Shown here in pieces: positions 29,393 to 39,298 of a stretch of 62,530 nucleotides of DNA. Within the stretch, counting starts at the first letter, position 1. Each line of letters begins with the position of its first letter. The position numbers and the translations under genes were made by a program. The DNA comes from Armatimonadota bacterium (GTDB lineage: Bacteria; Sysuimicrobiota; Sysuimicrobiia; Sysuimicrobiales; Kaftiobacteriaceae), in assembly GCA_031081675.1 (NCBI GenBank), contig JAVHLZ010000007.1, forward strand, positions 1-62,530, in the 5' to 3' direction. The notes beneath the pieces were generated by a model. That model saw only the letters and a program-made list of their open reading frames with translations, was not told the origin of the DNA and did not search any database.

Positions 29393-30238
29393 TCACCTCA
29401 CCTCCACCGTCAGCACGAACTCCTGCGAGCGGGGGGCCAGGGGCATGCGCACCCGGATCGTGTACGTCCCCGGGCGCCGCGCCCGGTAGCCCTGCTCGAC
29501 GAGGTCCAACCGGGAATCCGGCACCACCAGCGCCGAGACTCCCCCGCGGCCTCCCACCACCCGCAGCGGCTGGCGGAGGTGCAGGATCACCCGGTCCGTG
29601 GCGGCCACCACCGCGTCCCCGCGGAAGCCGTAGTGCCAGCTGACGGCCGGCCACGGCCCGGACGCATCCGCCGGCGGCGGGCGCCGGCGGAACGCGCGCC
29701 CGTCCCACGCCCACGCGGTGTCCGTGGATTCGATGATCCACCGGCCGTCCACCCGCAGCCGGTCCGGGGTGCGGCCCTCGCGCAGCACCGACACCCGCCC
29801 CCGGGTCACGCCGACCACCCGGTAGGCGGTGACGCCGTCCTCGCCCCGCCCGCTGAAGACCGCCGCCTCCCGCCCGGCTCCCAGGTCCACGGCGTCCGCC
29901 GACAGGGGCAGCGGAGCCGGCAGGAGGTCGCGGTACAGCACCGCGGGGCGGCGGCGCAGGCGGCCGGATCCCACCAGCAGGGCCACGTGGGTCACCGTGC
30001 GGCTGCCGGGAGCGGTGGGGATGGCGGCGACCACGGCCGCCTCCTGGGGAGCCCCGCCGTCCAGCTCCAGGCGCACCACGCTGTGGATGCTGGCCCCGCG
30101 GGGGAGCAGGTCCAGGATCGCCCCCGTGGAGACGGCGGGGACCGGCACCGCCAGCCAGGCCGCGCCGGCGGCCAGGGCCGACGCCGCCCCGAGGGCCAGG
30201 GCGGACGCCGCGGCCCGCCGCGCCCGGCCCCACCCCAC
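29393..30238 (-). CDS. Exported protein of unknown function, last gene of a peptide-transporter operon
   Basis: 281 residues from GTG 30238, which lies 3 bp after the stop of the upstream permease. The first 35 residues look like a signal peptide or anchor (RARR, then an Ala/Leu-rich stretch ending AVPVPAVS). The rest is predicted beta-rich, with no motif I recognise. The C-terminal 80 residues (RPGTYTIRVRMPLAPRSQEFVLTVEV) resemble an Ig/FN3-like strand pattern. Tight linkage to the permease suggests an extracytoplasmic accessory of the importer, but this is guesswork. Confidence 0.6.
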   Translation of the reverse strand: MGWGRARRAAASALALGAASALAAGAAWLAVPVPAVSTGAILDLLPRGASIHSVVRLELDGGAPQEAAVVAAIPTAPGSRTVTHVALLVGSGRLRRRPAVLYRDLLPAPLPLSADAVDLGAGREAAVFSGRGEDGVTAYRVVGVTRGRVSVLREGRTPDRLRVDGRWIIESTDTAWAWDGRAFRRRPPPADASGPWPAVSWHYGFRGDAVVAATDRVILHLRQPLRVVGGRGGVSALVVPDSRLDLVEQGYRARRPGTYTIRVRMPLAPRSQEFVLTVEVR

Positions 30239-30240
30239 CG

Positions 30241-31200
30241 CTACCGGGACCCGCGCAGCCGCGGGTCCAGGATGTCCCGGAACGCGTCGCCGAGCAGGTT
30301 CCACCCCAGCACGAACAGGGAGATGGCCGCACCCGGGAAGACGAAGGTGAACCAGTACTCCAGGGCGTGTCCCGGGCTGCCGATGATCCACGACCGGGAC
30401 AGGTTGATCAGCATGCCCCAGTCGGCGTAGCCCACCTCGGCCCCCAGGCCCAGGAAGGAGAGGGCGGCGGCGGAGATCACCACGCTGGCCATGTCCAGCG
30501 ACCCGTACACCACCACCGGGTAGATGGTGTTGGGGATGATGTGCCGGACGAAGATGCGCAGGTCGCCGGCCCCCAGCGCCCGGGCCGCCTCCACGAAGTC
30601 GCGCTGGCGGATGGACAGGATCTCGCCCCGCAGCAGCCGGGCGTAGGTGGGCCAGGAGACCAGGGAGAGGGCGATGAGGACCTTGTCCAGCCCCTTGCCC
30701 AGGATGGCCACGATCACCACGGCCAGAATCAGCCCCGGGAAGGCCAGGAAAATGTCCGTCAGCCGCATGAACACCTCGTCCACCCGCCCCCCGCGGTAGC
30801 CGGCCAGCCCGCCCACCACCAGGCCGATGGCCACCGAGATGCCGATGACCGTCAGGGACACCCGGAAGGCGGTGCGGGTGCCCCACACGATGCCGTAGTA
30901 CAGGTCAAACTGCTCGGTGGTGGTGCCGAAGGGGTGCCCCGGGTGGGGCGGCCGCGGGTCGGGGGCGAACGACTCGTGGGGGATCTGGTACGGATCCCGG
31001 TGGCCGGGAGGGGGCGGGGCCAGGACGGGCGCCAGGAGGGCCACCAGCACGAAGAAGGTGATCAGCCCCACCCCCGCCAGCGACAGGGGGTTGCGCCGCA
31101 GCCGGCGCAGCAGGTCCAGGGTGCCGCTGCGCCAGGCCGCCATCCGGGTCGGGGCCGGCAGGGTGAGGGTCGAGGTGGTGGTGGCGCGCACGTCGGGCAT
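30241..31200 (-). CDS. ABC peptide/nickel transporter permease, DppC type (system 1)
   Basis: Second membrane subunit of a peptide/nickel-type importer. It has an N-terminal cytoplasmic tail, TM1 (AGVGLITFFVLVALLAPVLA), then the BPD_transp_1 core with GTRTAFRVSLTVIG and the EAA loop EAARALGAGDLRIFVRHIIPN, which docks to the ATPase. It ends DILDPRLRGSR, as is typical of the family. 319 residues. ATG 31200 lies 2 bp after the DppB stop. It works with 31203-32225 and probably the ATPases at 34186-36344. Confidence 0.92.
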   Translation of the reverse strand: MPDVRATTTSTLTLPAPTRMAAWRSGTLDLLRRLRRNPLSLAGVGLITFFVLVALLAPVLAPPPPGHRDPYQIPHESFAPDPRPPHPGHPFGTTTEQFDLYYGIVWGTRTAFRVSLTVIGISVAIGLVVGGLAGYRGGRVDEVFMRLTDIFLAFPGLILAVVIVAILGKGLDKVLIALSLVSWPTYARLLRGEILSIRQRDFVEAARALGAGDLRIFVRHIIPNTIYPVVVYGSLDMASVVISAAALSFLGLGAEVGYADWGMLINLSRSWIIGSPGHALEYWFTFVFPGAAISLFVLGWNLLGDAFRDILDPRLRGSR

Positions 31201-31202
31201 GG

Positions 31203-32225
31203 TCAGTAGCGGATCCGCGGGTCCACCAGGGCGTACAGGATGTCGGCGGCCATGTTGCCCAGGACGGTGAGGACCGCCACGAACAGCGCAAACCCCGTCA
31301 CCGCGGCGATGTCCAGCTGGGCGGCCGCCTGGGCCCCCCACCGCCCGATGCCGGGCAGGTCGAAGATCGTCTCGGTGATGACCGCCCCCGACAGCAGCCC
31401 GACCAGGACCAGGCTGCTGAGGGTGATCACCGGAATCAGGGCGTTGCGGCGGGCGTGCTTGCGGATCACCGTGCGCTCGTCCAGCCCCTTGGCCCGGGCA
31501 GTGCGCACGTAGTCCTGCCGCAGGGTCTCCAGCATGGACGACCGGGTCACCCGGACCAGGACCGCCGCGATGAAGTAGGCCAGGGTGAGGGACGGCAGGA
31601 CCAGGTGGCGCAGGGCGTCCCAGAAGATCCACCACTGGCGGTTCAGCAGCGCGTCCACCGTCATCATGCCCGTGTAGCGGCGGAACTGGTCCGAGTGGAC
31701 GAACAGGTCGGCCTCCAGGGACAGCCGGCCCGGCGGGAACCACGGCAGGATGCCGTAGAACACCAGCAGCAGCGCCAGCCCCCACACAAAGGTGGGCAGC
31801 CCGGTGCCGGCGATGGACAGGACCCGGGAGAAGTGGTCGATCCAGCGGTCCTTGTGCACCGCCGACAGGGTCCCCAGCCAGATGCCCACCCCCACGATCA
31901 GGCCGAAGGACAGGACCGTCAGTTCCACCGTCATGGGGAAGTAGCCCCGGATGGCCTCGGCCACCGTCTGGCGGGCCACGAAGGAGTAGCCCAGGTCCCC
32001 CCGCAGCACCCCCCGCAGCCACGTCCAGTACTGCTCGTAGAAGGGCCGGTCCAGCCCGTACTTGCGGATGATGGCCGGCAGATCCCGCATCTGGTTGGCA
32101 TCGCGGACGAACAGGCTGGCCCGCATGGCCGGGGAGAGCAGCTGGGTGAGGGCGAAGATGAGGATGGTCGTCCCCAGGACCACCAGGGGGAGCAGCAGCA
32201 GCCGGCGGAGGATGAAGGTCAGCAC
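31203..32225 (-). CDS. ABC peptide/nickel transporter permease, DppB type (system 1)
   Basis: First membrane subunit. N-terminal MLTFILRRLLLLPLVVLGTT helix, the periplasmic loop with YGLDRPFYEQYWTWLRGVLRGDLGYSF, EAA loop RTARAKGLDERTVIRKHARRNALIPV, and the family C-terminus DILYALVDPRIRY. 340 residues. GTG start. Gene order binding protein, DppB, DppC is standard. Confidence 0.93.
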   Translation of the reverse strand: MLTFILRRLLLLPLVVLGTTILIFALTQLLSPAMRASLFVRDANQMRDLPAIIRKYGLDRPFYEQYWTWLRGVLRGDLGYSFVARQTVAEAIRGYFPMTVELTVLSFGLIVGVGIWLGTLSAVHKDRWIDHFSRVLSIAGTGLPTFVWGLALLLVFYGILPWFPPGRLSLEADLFVHSDQFRRYTGMMTVDALLNRQWWIFWDALRHLVLPSLTLAYFIAAVLVRVTRSSMLETLRQDYVRTARAKGLDERTVIRKHARRNALIPVITLSSLVLVGLLSGAVITETIFDLPGIGRWGAQAAAQLDIAAVTGFALFVAVLTVLGNMAADILYALVDPRIRY

Positions 32226-32300
32226 GGCGGGCAGTCAGGGCGGGGAGGCGGTGTGCGCCGCCTCCCCGCCGGGAACGTCAGGCGTCCCTCCCCGGGGCGG

Positions 32301-34082
32301 TCACTGCCCCTTGCTCAGGGTGTACAGGTACCCGGTGGGGACGAAGAAGATCGGGTTCCAGTACCAGCCCCGCACCCACGTGCGCATCACCGTAAAGCCC
32401 GTCGGGTAGCCCAGGTAGATGGTCGGCACGTCGCTGTAGGCGATCTCCTGCAGCCGGAAGTAGATCTGCCGGCGGCGCTCCGGGTTGGCGGTGCGCTGGG
32501 CCTCCTCGATCAGCCGGTCCACCTCGGGGTTCTTGTAGGACTGGGCGCCGGTGAAGGTGCCGTTGCTGTGCATGAACGGGTAGACGAAGTTGTCCGGGTC
32601 GGCGTAGTCGGCGGCCCACCCCAAAAAGTAGATGGGCAGCTTGCCCTCGTTCTCCTGGGCCAGGTAGGTGGACCAGGCCAGCCCCTGGGTCTCCACCTTG
32701 AACTTGGGGTTGAGGGCCTCCAGGTTGCTCTTGAGGATCTGGGAGGCGATGCGGCGGGCCGTGTTGCCGCTGTTGAACAGGACCGTCATCTTGAAGCCCT
32801 GGTCCCACACCCGGCCGCCCCAGGCCTCCCGCCACTCGGCGATGGCCCGGTCGCGGTTGGTGGTGTACCACTGGCCCCGCGGGTTGTAGCCGAACATGCC
32901 CCGGGGGATGGGCCCGTTGCCCAGGGTGATCTTGCCCCGGTAGGCGTCCCGGGCGAACGTGGCGTAGTCGAACGAGTAGGCGATGGCCCGGCGCACGTGC
33001 ACGTCGCTGAAGAAGTCGGGCGGGATGCCGTTGCCGTCCAGCTTCCCGCTGCCGATGTAGGGGTTGCCCTCGGCGCTGATCTTCAGGTTCATGAACAGGG
33101 CCTGGGTGACGAAGGTGGCCAGGTCGTCCACGATCCGCACGCCGGCCAGCCCCTCCACCTGGGACTGCTCGGCCCGTCCCACATCAATGACGTCCGCGTC
33201 GCCCTGCTGCAGCATCAGCCGGCGGGTGGCGAACTCCTCCACGGTGCGGAAGATGACCCGGCGCAGCGCCGGCGGGGTGCCGCGCCAGTAGCGGTCGTTG
33301 CGGACCAGGACCACGGTCTTGTTCTGCCGGTCCCACCGCTCGATGACGAACGGCCCGGAGCCGATGGCGCCGTCAAACAACTTGGTGTCCGAGTTGGTCT
33401 TGGGGTTGTTCAGCTGGGCCACCGTGGCCTTGGTGCCGTCCCAGTCGCCCTTGGCGATGGCCGCCCGCTTGCTGATCACCATGGACCAGCTGGCCATGAT
33501 GTTCAGGAAGGGCGCATAGGGCCGGTGCAGGGTGATGACCACGTTGTTGCCCCGCACCTGGATGGCCCGGTTGACCTTGTCGTAGATGTCGGGCTTGAGG
33601 TTGCCGTCCTTGTCCCGGGTGGTGTCCTCCCCGATGATGGTGGACAGCAGGATCCACGACGGCCCCCCATCCCGGTCCATGAGCATGAAGCGCATCAGGG
33701 AGTACTTCACGTCCTCGGCGGTCACGGGCGTCCCGTCGCTGAACCGCGCCCGCTCGTCGATGGGGAAGGTAAAGGTGCGGGCGTCGGCCGAGATCAACCC
33801 GTTCTGCAGGCTGGGCACCTGCTTGGCCAGCAGCGGCACGTAGTCGCCCACCGAGATCCCCCGGAAGAAGATCAGGGTCTCGTAGACGTTCCACAGGGTC
33901 GTCCCGCTGCTGAGGGTGTCGTACTGCCACGCCGGGTCCAGGGAGTCGTGGTCGCCGGCGTGGGCGTAGATGAGCGTGTCGGGGTTCTTGACCGCCTGGC
34001 CCTGGGCGACCCCGGGCACGCCCACCAGGGCCAGCGCCAGGAGCAGGATCAGGTACAGCAGCCACCGTCGCGTTCCGCTCAT
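32301..34082 (-). CDS. Peptide-type ABC substrate-binding protein, SBP_bac_5 family (system 1)
   Basis: 593 residues. Sec signal peptide (about 1-28, ending VAQGQA) without a lipobox cysteine, so it is predicted to be free in a periplasm. Canonical family order: N-lobe IYAHAGDHDSLDPAWQYD, ARFSDGTPVTAEDVKYS, GSGPFVIERWD, then VRRAIAYSFDYATFARDAYRG and the C-lobe GWAADYADPDNFVYP. GGAGG lies about 9 bp upstream of ATG 34082. The ligand is probably an oligopeptide, but the family also binds nickel chelates, sugars and opines. Confidence 0.93.
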   Translation of the reverse strand: MSGTRRWLLYLILLLALALVGVPGVAQGQAVKNPDTLIYAHAGDHDSLDPAWQYDTLSSGTTLWNVYETLIFFRGISVGDYVPLLAKQVPSLQNGLISADARTFTFPIDERARFSDGTPVTAEDVKYSLMRFMLMDRDGGPSWILLSTIIGEDTTRDKDGNLKPDIYDKVNRAIQVRGNNVVITLHRPYAPFLNIMASWSMVISKRAAIAKGDWDGTKATVAQLNNPKTNSDTKLFDGAIGSGPFVIERWDRQNKTVVLVRNDRYWRGTPPALRRVIFRTVEEFATRRLMLQQGDADVIDVGRAEQSQVEGLAGVRIVDDLATFVTQALFMNLKISAEGNPYIGSGKLDGNGIPPDFFSDVHVRRAIAYSFDYATFARDAYRGKITLGNGPIPRGMFGYNPRGQWYTTNRDRAIAEWREAWGGRVWDQGFKMTVLFNSGNTARRIASQILKSNLEALNPKFKVETQGLAWSTYLAQENEGKLPIYFLGWAADYADPDNFVYPFMHSNGTFTGAQSYKNPEVDRLIEEAQRTANPERRRQIYFRLQEIAYSDVPTIYLGYPTGFTVMRTWVRGWYWNPIFFVPTGYLYTLSKGQ

Positions 34083-34185
34083 GCTTCCGGCCTCCTTCGT
34101 CTGTCCCGTGGCATTGTGATCTGCCGTCGCCCCGCGTGGTGCGCCCTCGTCCGCTCCTCCGGCCACCACCCCCTCTCCCCCCGCC

Positions 34186-35220
34186 TCAGGATGCCGGCTG
34201 CTTCAGCACCGCCGCCTTGCTGCGCTGGTGGCGGAACGGCTGCACCTCGCAGGCCACATAGTGTCCGGTGCCGGTGACGTCCACCAGGTGCTGCTCGTTG
34301 ACCCGGCAGCTCTCCCGGGCGTACAGGCAGCGGGTATGGAAGCGGCAGCCCGACGGGGGGTTCACCGGGCTGGGGACGTCGCCGGGCAGGATGACCCGCT
34401 CCCGCCGCAGGCCCGGATGCGGAATGGGCACGGCCGACAGCAGCGCCTCGGTGTACGGGTGCTGGGGGTTGCTGAACAGTTCGTCGGCGTCGGCGATTTC
34501 CACGATCTTGCCCAGGTACATGACGGCGATGCGGTCGCTGATGTGCTTGACCACCGACAGGTCGTGGGCGATGAACAGGTAGGTCAGCCCGAACTCCTTC
34601 TGCAGTTCCTCCAGCAGGTTGAGGACCTGGGCCTGAATGCTCACGTCCAGGGCCGAGACGGGCTCGTCGCAGATGATCAGCTTGGGGTTGACCGCCAGGG
34701 CCCGGGCGATGCCGATGCGCTGCCGCTGGCCGCCGCTGAACTCGTGGGGGTAGCGGTTCATGTGGTAGGGCGACAGCCCCACCACCTCCAGCAGCTCCTG
34801 GACCCGGCGGACCTTCTCCTTGCCCCGGGCCAGGTTGTGGATCTCCAGGGGCTCCCCGACGATGTCCCCCACCGTCATGCGGGGGTTCAGGGACGAGTAG
34901 GGGTCCTGGAAGATGATCTGCATGTTGCGCCGCATCCGGCGCAGTTCTTCCTTGCTGAGGGTGAAGATGTTGCGGCCCTCGAAGTACGCCTCGCCGCTGG
35001 TCGGCTCCATCAGGCGCAGGATGACCCGCCCCAGCGTGGTCTTGCCGCAGCCCGACTCCCCCACCAGGCCCAGGGTTTCCCCCCGGCGGATGGTGAACGA
35101 CACCCCGTCGACCGCTTTGACGGCTCCCACCTGCCGCTGGAAGATGAACCCCTTGGTGACGGGAAAGTGCTTGACCAGATTGCGGACGTCCAGGATGACG
35201 TCGTTGCCCGTGGTGCTCAC
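34186..35220 (-). CDS. Peptide/nickel ABC transporter ATPase, DppF/OppF type (system 1)
   Basis: Walker [11 protein letters not shown]-loop [15 protein letters not shown], signature [15 protein letters not shown], Walker [15 protein letters not shown], switch His in IAHDLSVV. The C-terminal oligopeptide-transporter extension carries cysteines ([15 protein letters not shown]) that in relatives bind an iron-sulfur cluster. 344 residues. GTG 35220 with GGGAGG 5 bp upstream. Pairs with the DppD type upstream as the heterodimeric motor. Confidence 0.94.
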   Translation of the reverse strand: MSTTGNDVILDVRNLVKHFPVTKGFIFQRQVGAVKAVDGVSFTIRRGETLGLVGESGCGKTTLGRVILRLMEPTSGEAYFEGRNIFTLSKEELRRMRRNMQIIFQDPYSSLNPRMTVGDIVGEPLEIHNLARGKEKVRRVQELLEVVGLSPYHMNRYPHEFSGGQRQRIGIARALAVNPKLIICDEPVSALDVSIQAQVLNLLEELQKEFGLTYLFIAHDLSVVKHISDRIAVMYLGKIVEIADADELFSNPQHPYTEALLSAVPIPHPGLRRERVILPGDVPSPVNPPSGCRFHTRCLYARESCRVNEQHLVDVTGTGHYVACEVQPFRHQRSKAAVLKQPAS

Positions 35221-35309
35221 GCGTCCCTCCCCGATGGCGGCGCCGGCTCGCGCCTCTTCTCTATCATACAGGGAAATGTCACACCCATGGGAACGCCCGG
35301 CCCGCCCCG

Positions 35310-36344
35310 TCACCGGTAGCGGGAGGCGGCCAGGCCCGCGGCGGCCGCCGCCTTCTTCTCCTCCTCGGTGGCGTGCTCGCTGTGCAGGTAGCACCGGGAC
35401 GTGTGGTCCGGCCCCACCGGGTACTCGGGGGGATCGGCCTTCACGCAGATCTCCATGGCGAACGGGCACCGGGGAGCGAACGCGCATCCCGGCGGCAGGT
35501 CGATCAGGCTGGGCGGCTGGCCCTCGATGGGGATCAGCCGCTCCTTGCGCTCGTAGAGCTTGGGGATGGAGTGCAGCAGCCCCCAGGTGTACGGGTGCTG
35601 GGGGTTGTTGAAGATCTCCTCCACCGGCGCCCGCTCCACCGGCCGCCCGGCGTACATCACCACCACGTCGTCGCACATCTCGGCGACCACGCCCAGGTTG
35701 TGGGTGATCAGGATCACCGACATGTGGAACTCCTGCTGCAGCTCGCGGATCAGGTCCAGGATCTGGGCCTGGATGGTCACGTCCAGGGCCGTGGTGGGCT
35801 CGTCGGCGATGAGGATGCTGGGATTGCAGGACAGCGCCATGGCGATCATGACCCGCTGGCGCATCCCGCCGCTGAACTGGTGAGGATAGTCCCGCACCCG
35901 CTCCCGGGCCAGGGGGATGCGCACCTTCTCCAGCATCTCCACCGCCCGATCCCAGGCGTCCTTCTTGGACAGGCCCTGGTGCAGCATCACCGCCTCGGCG
36001 ATCTGCTCGCCGATGGTCAGGACCGGGTTGAGGGACGTCATGGGCTCCTGGAAGATCATGGCGATCCGGTTGCCGCGGATGCGCCGCATCTCCTCTTCGG
36101 ACAGGCGCAGCAGGTCCCGGCCCTCGAACAGGACCTGGCCCTCCACGATCTTGCCGGGCGGCTGGGGAATCAGGCGCATGATGGAAAGGGCGTGCACGCT
36201 CTTGCCGCACCCCGACTCGCCCACGATCCCCAGGGTCTCCCCCTTGCGCAGGTCGTAGGAGAGACCGTCCACCGCCTTGACCACACCTTCGTCGGTGTAG
36301 AAGTAGGTCTTCAGGTTGCGCACCGACAGCAGGACATCCGCCAT
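35310..36344 (-). CDS. Peptide/nickel ABC transporter ATPase, DppD/OppD type (system 1)
   Basis: Walker [11 protein letters not shown]-loop [15 protein letters not shown], signature [15 protein letters not shown], Walker [15 protein letters not shown], switch His in ITHNLGVV; C-terminal cysteines in [15 protein letters not shown]. 344 residues. ATG 36344 with GGGAGG upstream; the longer open frame above it is pyrimidine-repeat DNA and is not coding. The region holds three permease pairs and three binding proteins per such ATPase pair, so this motor may be shared. Confidence 0.94.
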   Translation of the reverse strand: MADVLLSVRNLKTYFYTDEGVVKAVDGLSYDLRKGETLGIVGESGCGKSVHALSIMRLIPQPPGKIVEGQVLFEGRDLLRLSEEEMRRIRGNRIAMIFQEPMTSLNPVLTIGEQIAEAVMLHQGLSKKDAWDRAVEMLEKVRIPLARERVRDYPHQFSGGMRQRVMIAMALSCNPSILIADEPTTALDVTIQAQILDLIRELQQEFHMSVILITHNLGVVAEMCDDVVVMYAGRPVERAPVEEIFNNPQHPYTWGLLHSIPKLYERKERLIPIEGQPPSLIDLPPGCAFAPRCPFAMEICVKADPPEYPVGPDHTSRCYLHSEHATEEEKKAAAAAGLAASRYR

Positions 36345-36389
36345 CCGGTCCTCCCCGCGCTCACCGCATCGCTGACGCACCCGAGCGCG

Positions 36390-36430
36390 TTCCTTTCCTT
36401 CTTCCCTCGTCCTTCTTCCCTCTTCCTTCT
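36390..36430 (-). repeat. CTCTTCC-type pyrimidine tandem repeat (copy B)
   Basis: Imperfect TTCTTCC/CTCTTCC units in the 204-bp gap between the DppD-type gene and the binding protein at 36549. Nothing else of note is visible in this gap. Confidence 0.7.
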
Positions 36431-36548
36431 GTGGATCGTTGCACCGGTGAAATGTTGACCGGGGGTGCCGGACCGCCGACCCCCAGCCGATCCGGTCGCC
36501 AGACCCCGGACGCATCCTTTTTCGCCAGCGCGCCCCCTCTCCCTCCCC

Positions 36549-38207
36549 TCAACGGTCGGCCCACGCCCACTCCCAGGCGTTCCAGGGCAGGAAGGAGCCC
36601 ACCAGCCCCGTGGGGCGGATCCCCCGGATCTCCCGCCGGGCCGCGGTCAGCGACAGGCCGAAGTACAGGGGCAGGGACGGCAGGTCCTCGGCAAACACCT
36701 CCTGGTGCCGCCGCAGCAGGGCGGTCCGGCGGTCGGGGTCCAGCTCGGCGACCAGCTGTTCCATCAGCCGGTCGCTGTCGGGGTTGCGCCAGCCGGTCCG
36801 GTTGTTGCCCTCCCAGTTGTTGGCCGCCGAGGGGATCTGGCTGCTGTGGAACCGGTCGAAGGCGGTGGACTCGGGCGAAAAGACGCTGGTGTACATGGCC
36901 AGATGGGGGAACTGCCGGCGGGGGACGATGGTACCCAGGAAGACCGACGACGGCCGGTTGTCGATCCGCACCTCCACCCCCACCGCCCGCAGCTGCTCCC
37001 GGATCAGCTGCTGGACCTGCTCGCGGGCGGCGTGGCCGGCGGTGGTCATGAACACCAGTTCCAGCCGCCGCCCCTGGCCGTCCCGCAGGACGCCGTCCGG
37101 CCCGGGGGTGAACCCCGCCTCGGCCAGCAGGGCCCGGGCGCGCGCGGGGTCGTAGGGGTAGCGGCGGACCCGGGGGTTGTGGGCCGGGTGGCGGGGCGGC
37201 AGCCAGGAGTGGGCCACCGGCTGGCGGCCCCCGAACAGGGCGGCGGCGATCCCCTCCCGGTCGACGGCGTAGGCCAGCGCCTGGCGGACCCGCCGGTCGC
37301 GCAGCCACTCGTCGTCCAGGTTGAAGTCAATGCGCTCCCACCGCAGGGACTCGGTGTAGTGGGCCGCCATCCAGGGCGCCCGGCGCTCGACCTCGGCCAT
37401 CTGCTCCAGGCTGAGGTTGCCGATCTCGACGGCGTCCACCTGGCCGGCCAGGACGTTGGCCAGCAGGACGCTGCTGTCCAGGATGAACCGGAACACCAGG
37501 CGGCGGATCCGCGGGCGGCCGAGGGGCCAGCGGTCGGAGGCCTCCACCGTGATGTGGCTGCCGGGCACCCACTCCACGAACCGGTAGGGCCCGTTACCCA
37601 CCGGCGCCCGCCAGTACGGGTGCGCCCGCAGGGCCGCGGGGTCCTTCAGGTAGGCCGCCTCCAGCAGGTGGCGCGGGTAGACCACGTCGGTGCCGAAGGG
37701 CGACGAGCCGGCAAACGGCCACGGCTCGTTCCACGTGACCACCAGGGTGTACGGGTCGGCCGGGGTGGGGACCAGGACGTTGTCCACCTTGCGCAGGATG
37801 AACCGGCTGACCTGCGGCGTGCGGGGGTGGCGCAGCATCCCGTAGGTGAACCGGAAATCCAGGGCCGTCACGGGGCGGCCGTCGTGCCAGGTGAAGCCGC
37901 GGCGCAGCCGCCAGGTCACCCGCATCCGGCCGCCCGGCAGGACCTCCCAGTCGCCGTCCCCCACCCGGGGCAGCTTCTCCACCAGCACCGGCATCCGGAC
38001 CCACCGGTCGGTAAAAGGCGCCACGGCGGCCCACAGGACGTTGCCCACCACCGCCGAGGCGGACATGATGGAAAACTCCCCCAGCACGTCCGGCTCCTGG
38101 CCCATGCCGATGACCACCGTGTCGCGCGCCGGCGCGGCGGCTGCCCCCCCGAGGACGGCCGAGATCCCCAGCACCAGGACCCCGCACCCGCAGGCCACCT
38201 TCCTCAC
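36549..38207 (-). CDS. Peptide-type ABC substrate-binding protein, SBP_bac_5 family (system 2)
   Basis: 552 residues from GTG 38207, chosen because GGAGG lies 9 bp upstream and the signal peptide (VRKVACGCGVLVLGISAVLGG, cleaved near AAAAPA) starts there. No lipobox. Canonical motif order: RDTVVIGMGQEPDVL, RGFTWHDGRPVTALDFRFTYG, GNGPYRFVEW, VRQALAYAVDREGIAAALFGG, ARALLAEAGFTPG. Closely similar to the system 3 protein (RDTVVIGIQQEPDFL, same PYDPARARALL stretch), so the two are recent paralogues. The ligand is unknown. Confidence 0.92.
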   Translation of the reverse strand: MRKVACGCGVLVLGISAVLGGAAAAPARDTVVIGMGQEPDVLGEFSIMSASAVVGNVLWAAVAPFTDRWVRMPVLVEKLPRVGDGDWEVLPGGRMRVTWRLRRGFTWHDGRPVTALDFRFTYGMLRHPRTPQVSRFILRKVDNVLVPTPADPYTLVVTWNEPWPFAGSSPFGTDVVYPRHLLEAAYLKDPAALRAHPYWRAPVGNGPYRFVEWVPGSHITVEASDRWPLGRPRIRRLVFRFILDSSVLLANVLAGQVDAVEIGNLSLEQMAEVERRAPWMAAHYTESLRWERIDFNLDDEWLRDRRVRQALAYAVDREGIAAALFGGRQPVAHSWLPPRHPAHNPRVRRYPYDPARARALLAEAGFTPGPDGVLRDGQGRRLELVFMTTAGHAAREQVQQLIREQLRAVGVEVRIDNRPSSVFLGTIVPRRQFPHLAMYTSVFSPESTAFDRFHSSQIPSAANNWEGNNRTGWRNPDSDRLMEQLVAELDPDRRTALLRRHQEVFAEDLPSLPLYFGLSLTAARREIRGIRPTGLVGSFLPWNAWEWAWADR

Positions 38208-38230
38208 CCTGTCCCACCTCCACTCCTCGC

Positions 38231-38278
38231 CATCAACGCTCCCGCGCTCCAACGTTTCAACGCTTCACGTTCCTAACG
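38231..38278 (-). repeat. Low-complexity CAACGYTTC-like repeat upstream of binding protein 2
   Basis: Related units CATCAACGCT, CCAACGTTT, CAACGCTTC, CACGTTCCTAACG follow one another. On the transcript strand they read GCGTTGAAACGTTGG. It lies just upstream of the binding protein's ribosome binding site. It looks like a third, more degenerate short tandem repeat type. Confidence 0.4.
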
Positions 38279-38314
38279 CCCCGCCTTGACTGTGAACCTT
38301 CAACCCCCAACGGC

Positions 38315-39292
38315 CTACCGGTGCCACCGCGGGTCCAGGGCATCCCGCAGCCCGTCTCCCAGCAGGTTCAGACCCAGCACCGCCAGGGCGATGGCGCACC
38401 CGGGCGCCACCGCCAGCCAGGGGGCGGTCCACAGGGCGTCCTGGGCCCGCTGCAGCATGTTGCCCCACGACGCGGTCGGCGGAGCGATCCCCAGGCCCAG
38501 GTAGCTGAGGGCCGACTCGCTGAGGATGGCGTGGGCGGCCGCCAGGGTCGCCGCCACCGCCACGGGCCCGGCGGCGTGGGGCAGGACGTGGCGCATCAGC
38601 ACCCGCCCATCCGAGGCGCCCGACGCCCGCGCCGCTTCCACAAACGTCTCCTCCCGCACGGTCAGGACCTGCGCCCGCACCAGGCGGGCCACCGGGGGCC
38701 AGCCGAACGCGGCCAGGATCAGGACGACCTGGCCGGGCCCGCCTCCGGGCAGGAGAGCCGCCAGGATCAGGTACAGGGGGAGGGTCGGGATGGCCAGAAG
38801 GACGTCCACGGCCCGCATCAGGACCGCGTCCACCGCCCCCCCGTGGAAGGCCGCCAGCGCCCCCACGGCCGTGCCCGCCGCCGCAACGAGCAGCGCCACC
38901 CCATAGCCGACAGCGAGGGAGATCCGGCCGGCGTACAGCAGCCGGGACAGGACGTCCCGGCCCAGCTCGTCCGTTCCCAGCGGATGCCCCGGGCCCGGCG
39001 GCATCCACCGCTCGGGCAGCCGGGACCGGTCGGGAGGGGCCGGCGCCACCCAGGGGGCCAGCAGGGCCAGCGCCGTCAGCGCTCCCGCCACCACAGCCCC
39101 CGTCACCGCCAGGCGGTGGCGGCGCAGGCGGCGCAGCGCGAGCCGCCACGGAGGCGTCACACCCACCTGGCGCACCACGGGAGCGGGAGACCGGACGTGC
39201 CCGGGACGGAAGACCTGCGGCCCTCGGGTGCGCGGGGACGCCTCCCCGTTCTTCCACTCCACCGTGCCCACGGTCCCGCGCTCCACCATCAT
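38315..39292 (-). CDS. ABC peptide/nickel transporter permease, DppC type (system 2)
   Basis: 325 residues with a 50-residue cytoplasmic N-tail before TM1 (AVTGAVVAGALTALALLAPWVA). Core motifs GTDELGRDVLSRLLYAGRISL, EAARASGASDGRVLMRHVLPHAAGPV (EAA loop) and the end DALDPRWHR. ATG 39292 (ATGATG) follows the DppB stop by 6 bp. The gene lies between DppB type 2 and binding protein 2, all on one strand. Confidence 0.92.
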   Translation of the reverse strand: MMVERGTVGTVEWKNGEASPRTRGPQVFRPGHVRSPAPVVRQVGVTPPWRLALRRLRRHRLAVTGAVVAGALTALALLAPWVAPAPPDRSRLPERWMPPGPGHPLGTDELGRDVLSRLLYAGRISLAVGYGVALLVAAAGTAVGALAAFHGGAVDAVLMRAVDVLLAIPTLPLYLILAALLPGGGPGQVVLILAAFGWPPVARLVRAQVLTVREETFVEAARASGASDGRVLMRHVLPHAAGPVAVAATLAAAHAILSESALSYLGLGIAPPTASWGNMLQRAQDALWTAPWLAVAPGCAIALAVLGLNLLGDGLRDALDPRWHR

Positions 39293-39298
39293 CGGCGC

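Noticed and set aside
26142-29489. Long plus-strand frame opposite gatB, gatA and gatC
   Set aside because: Mirror of three conserved genes with normal motifs on the minus strand; the plus-strand product has only low-complexity Gln/His/Gly-rich sequence.
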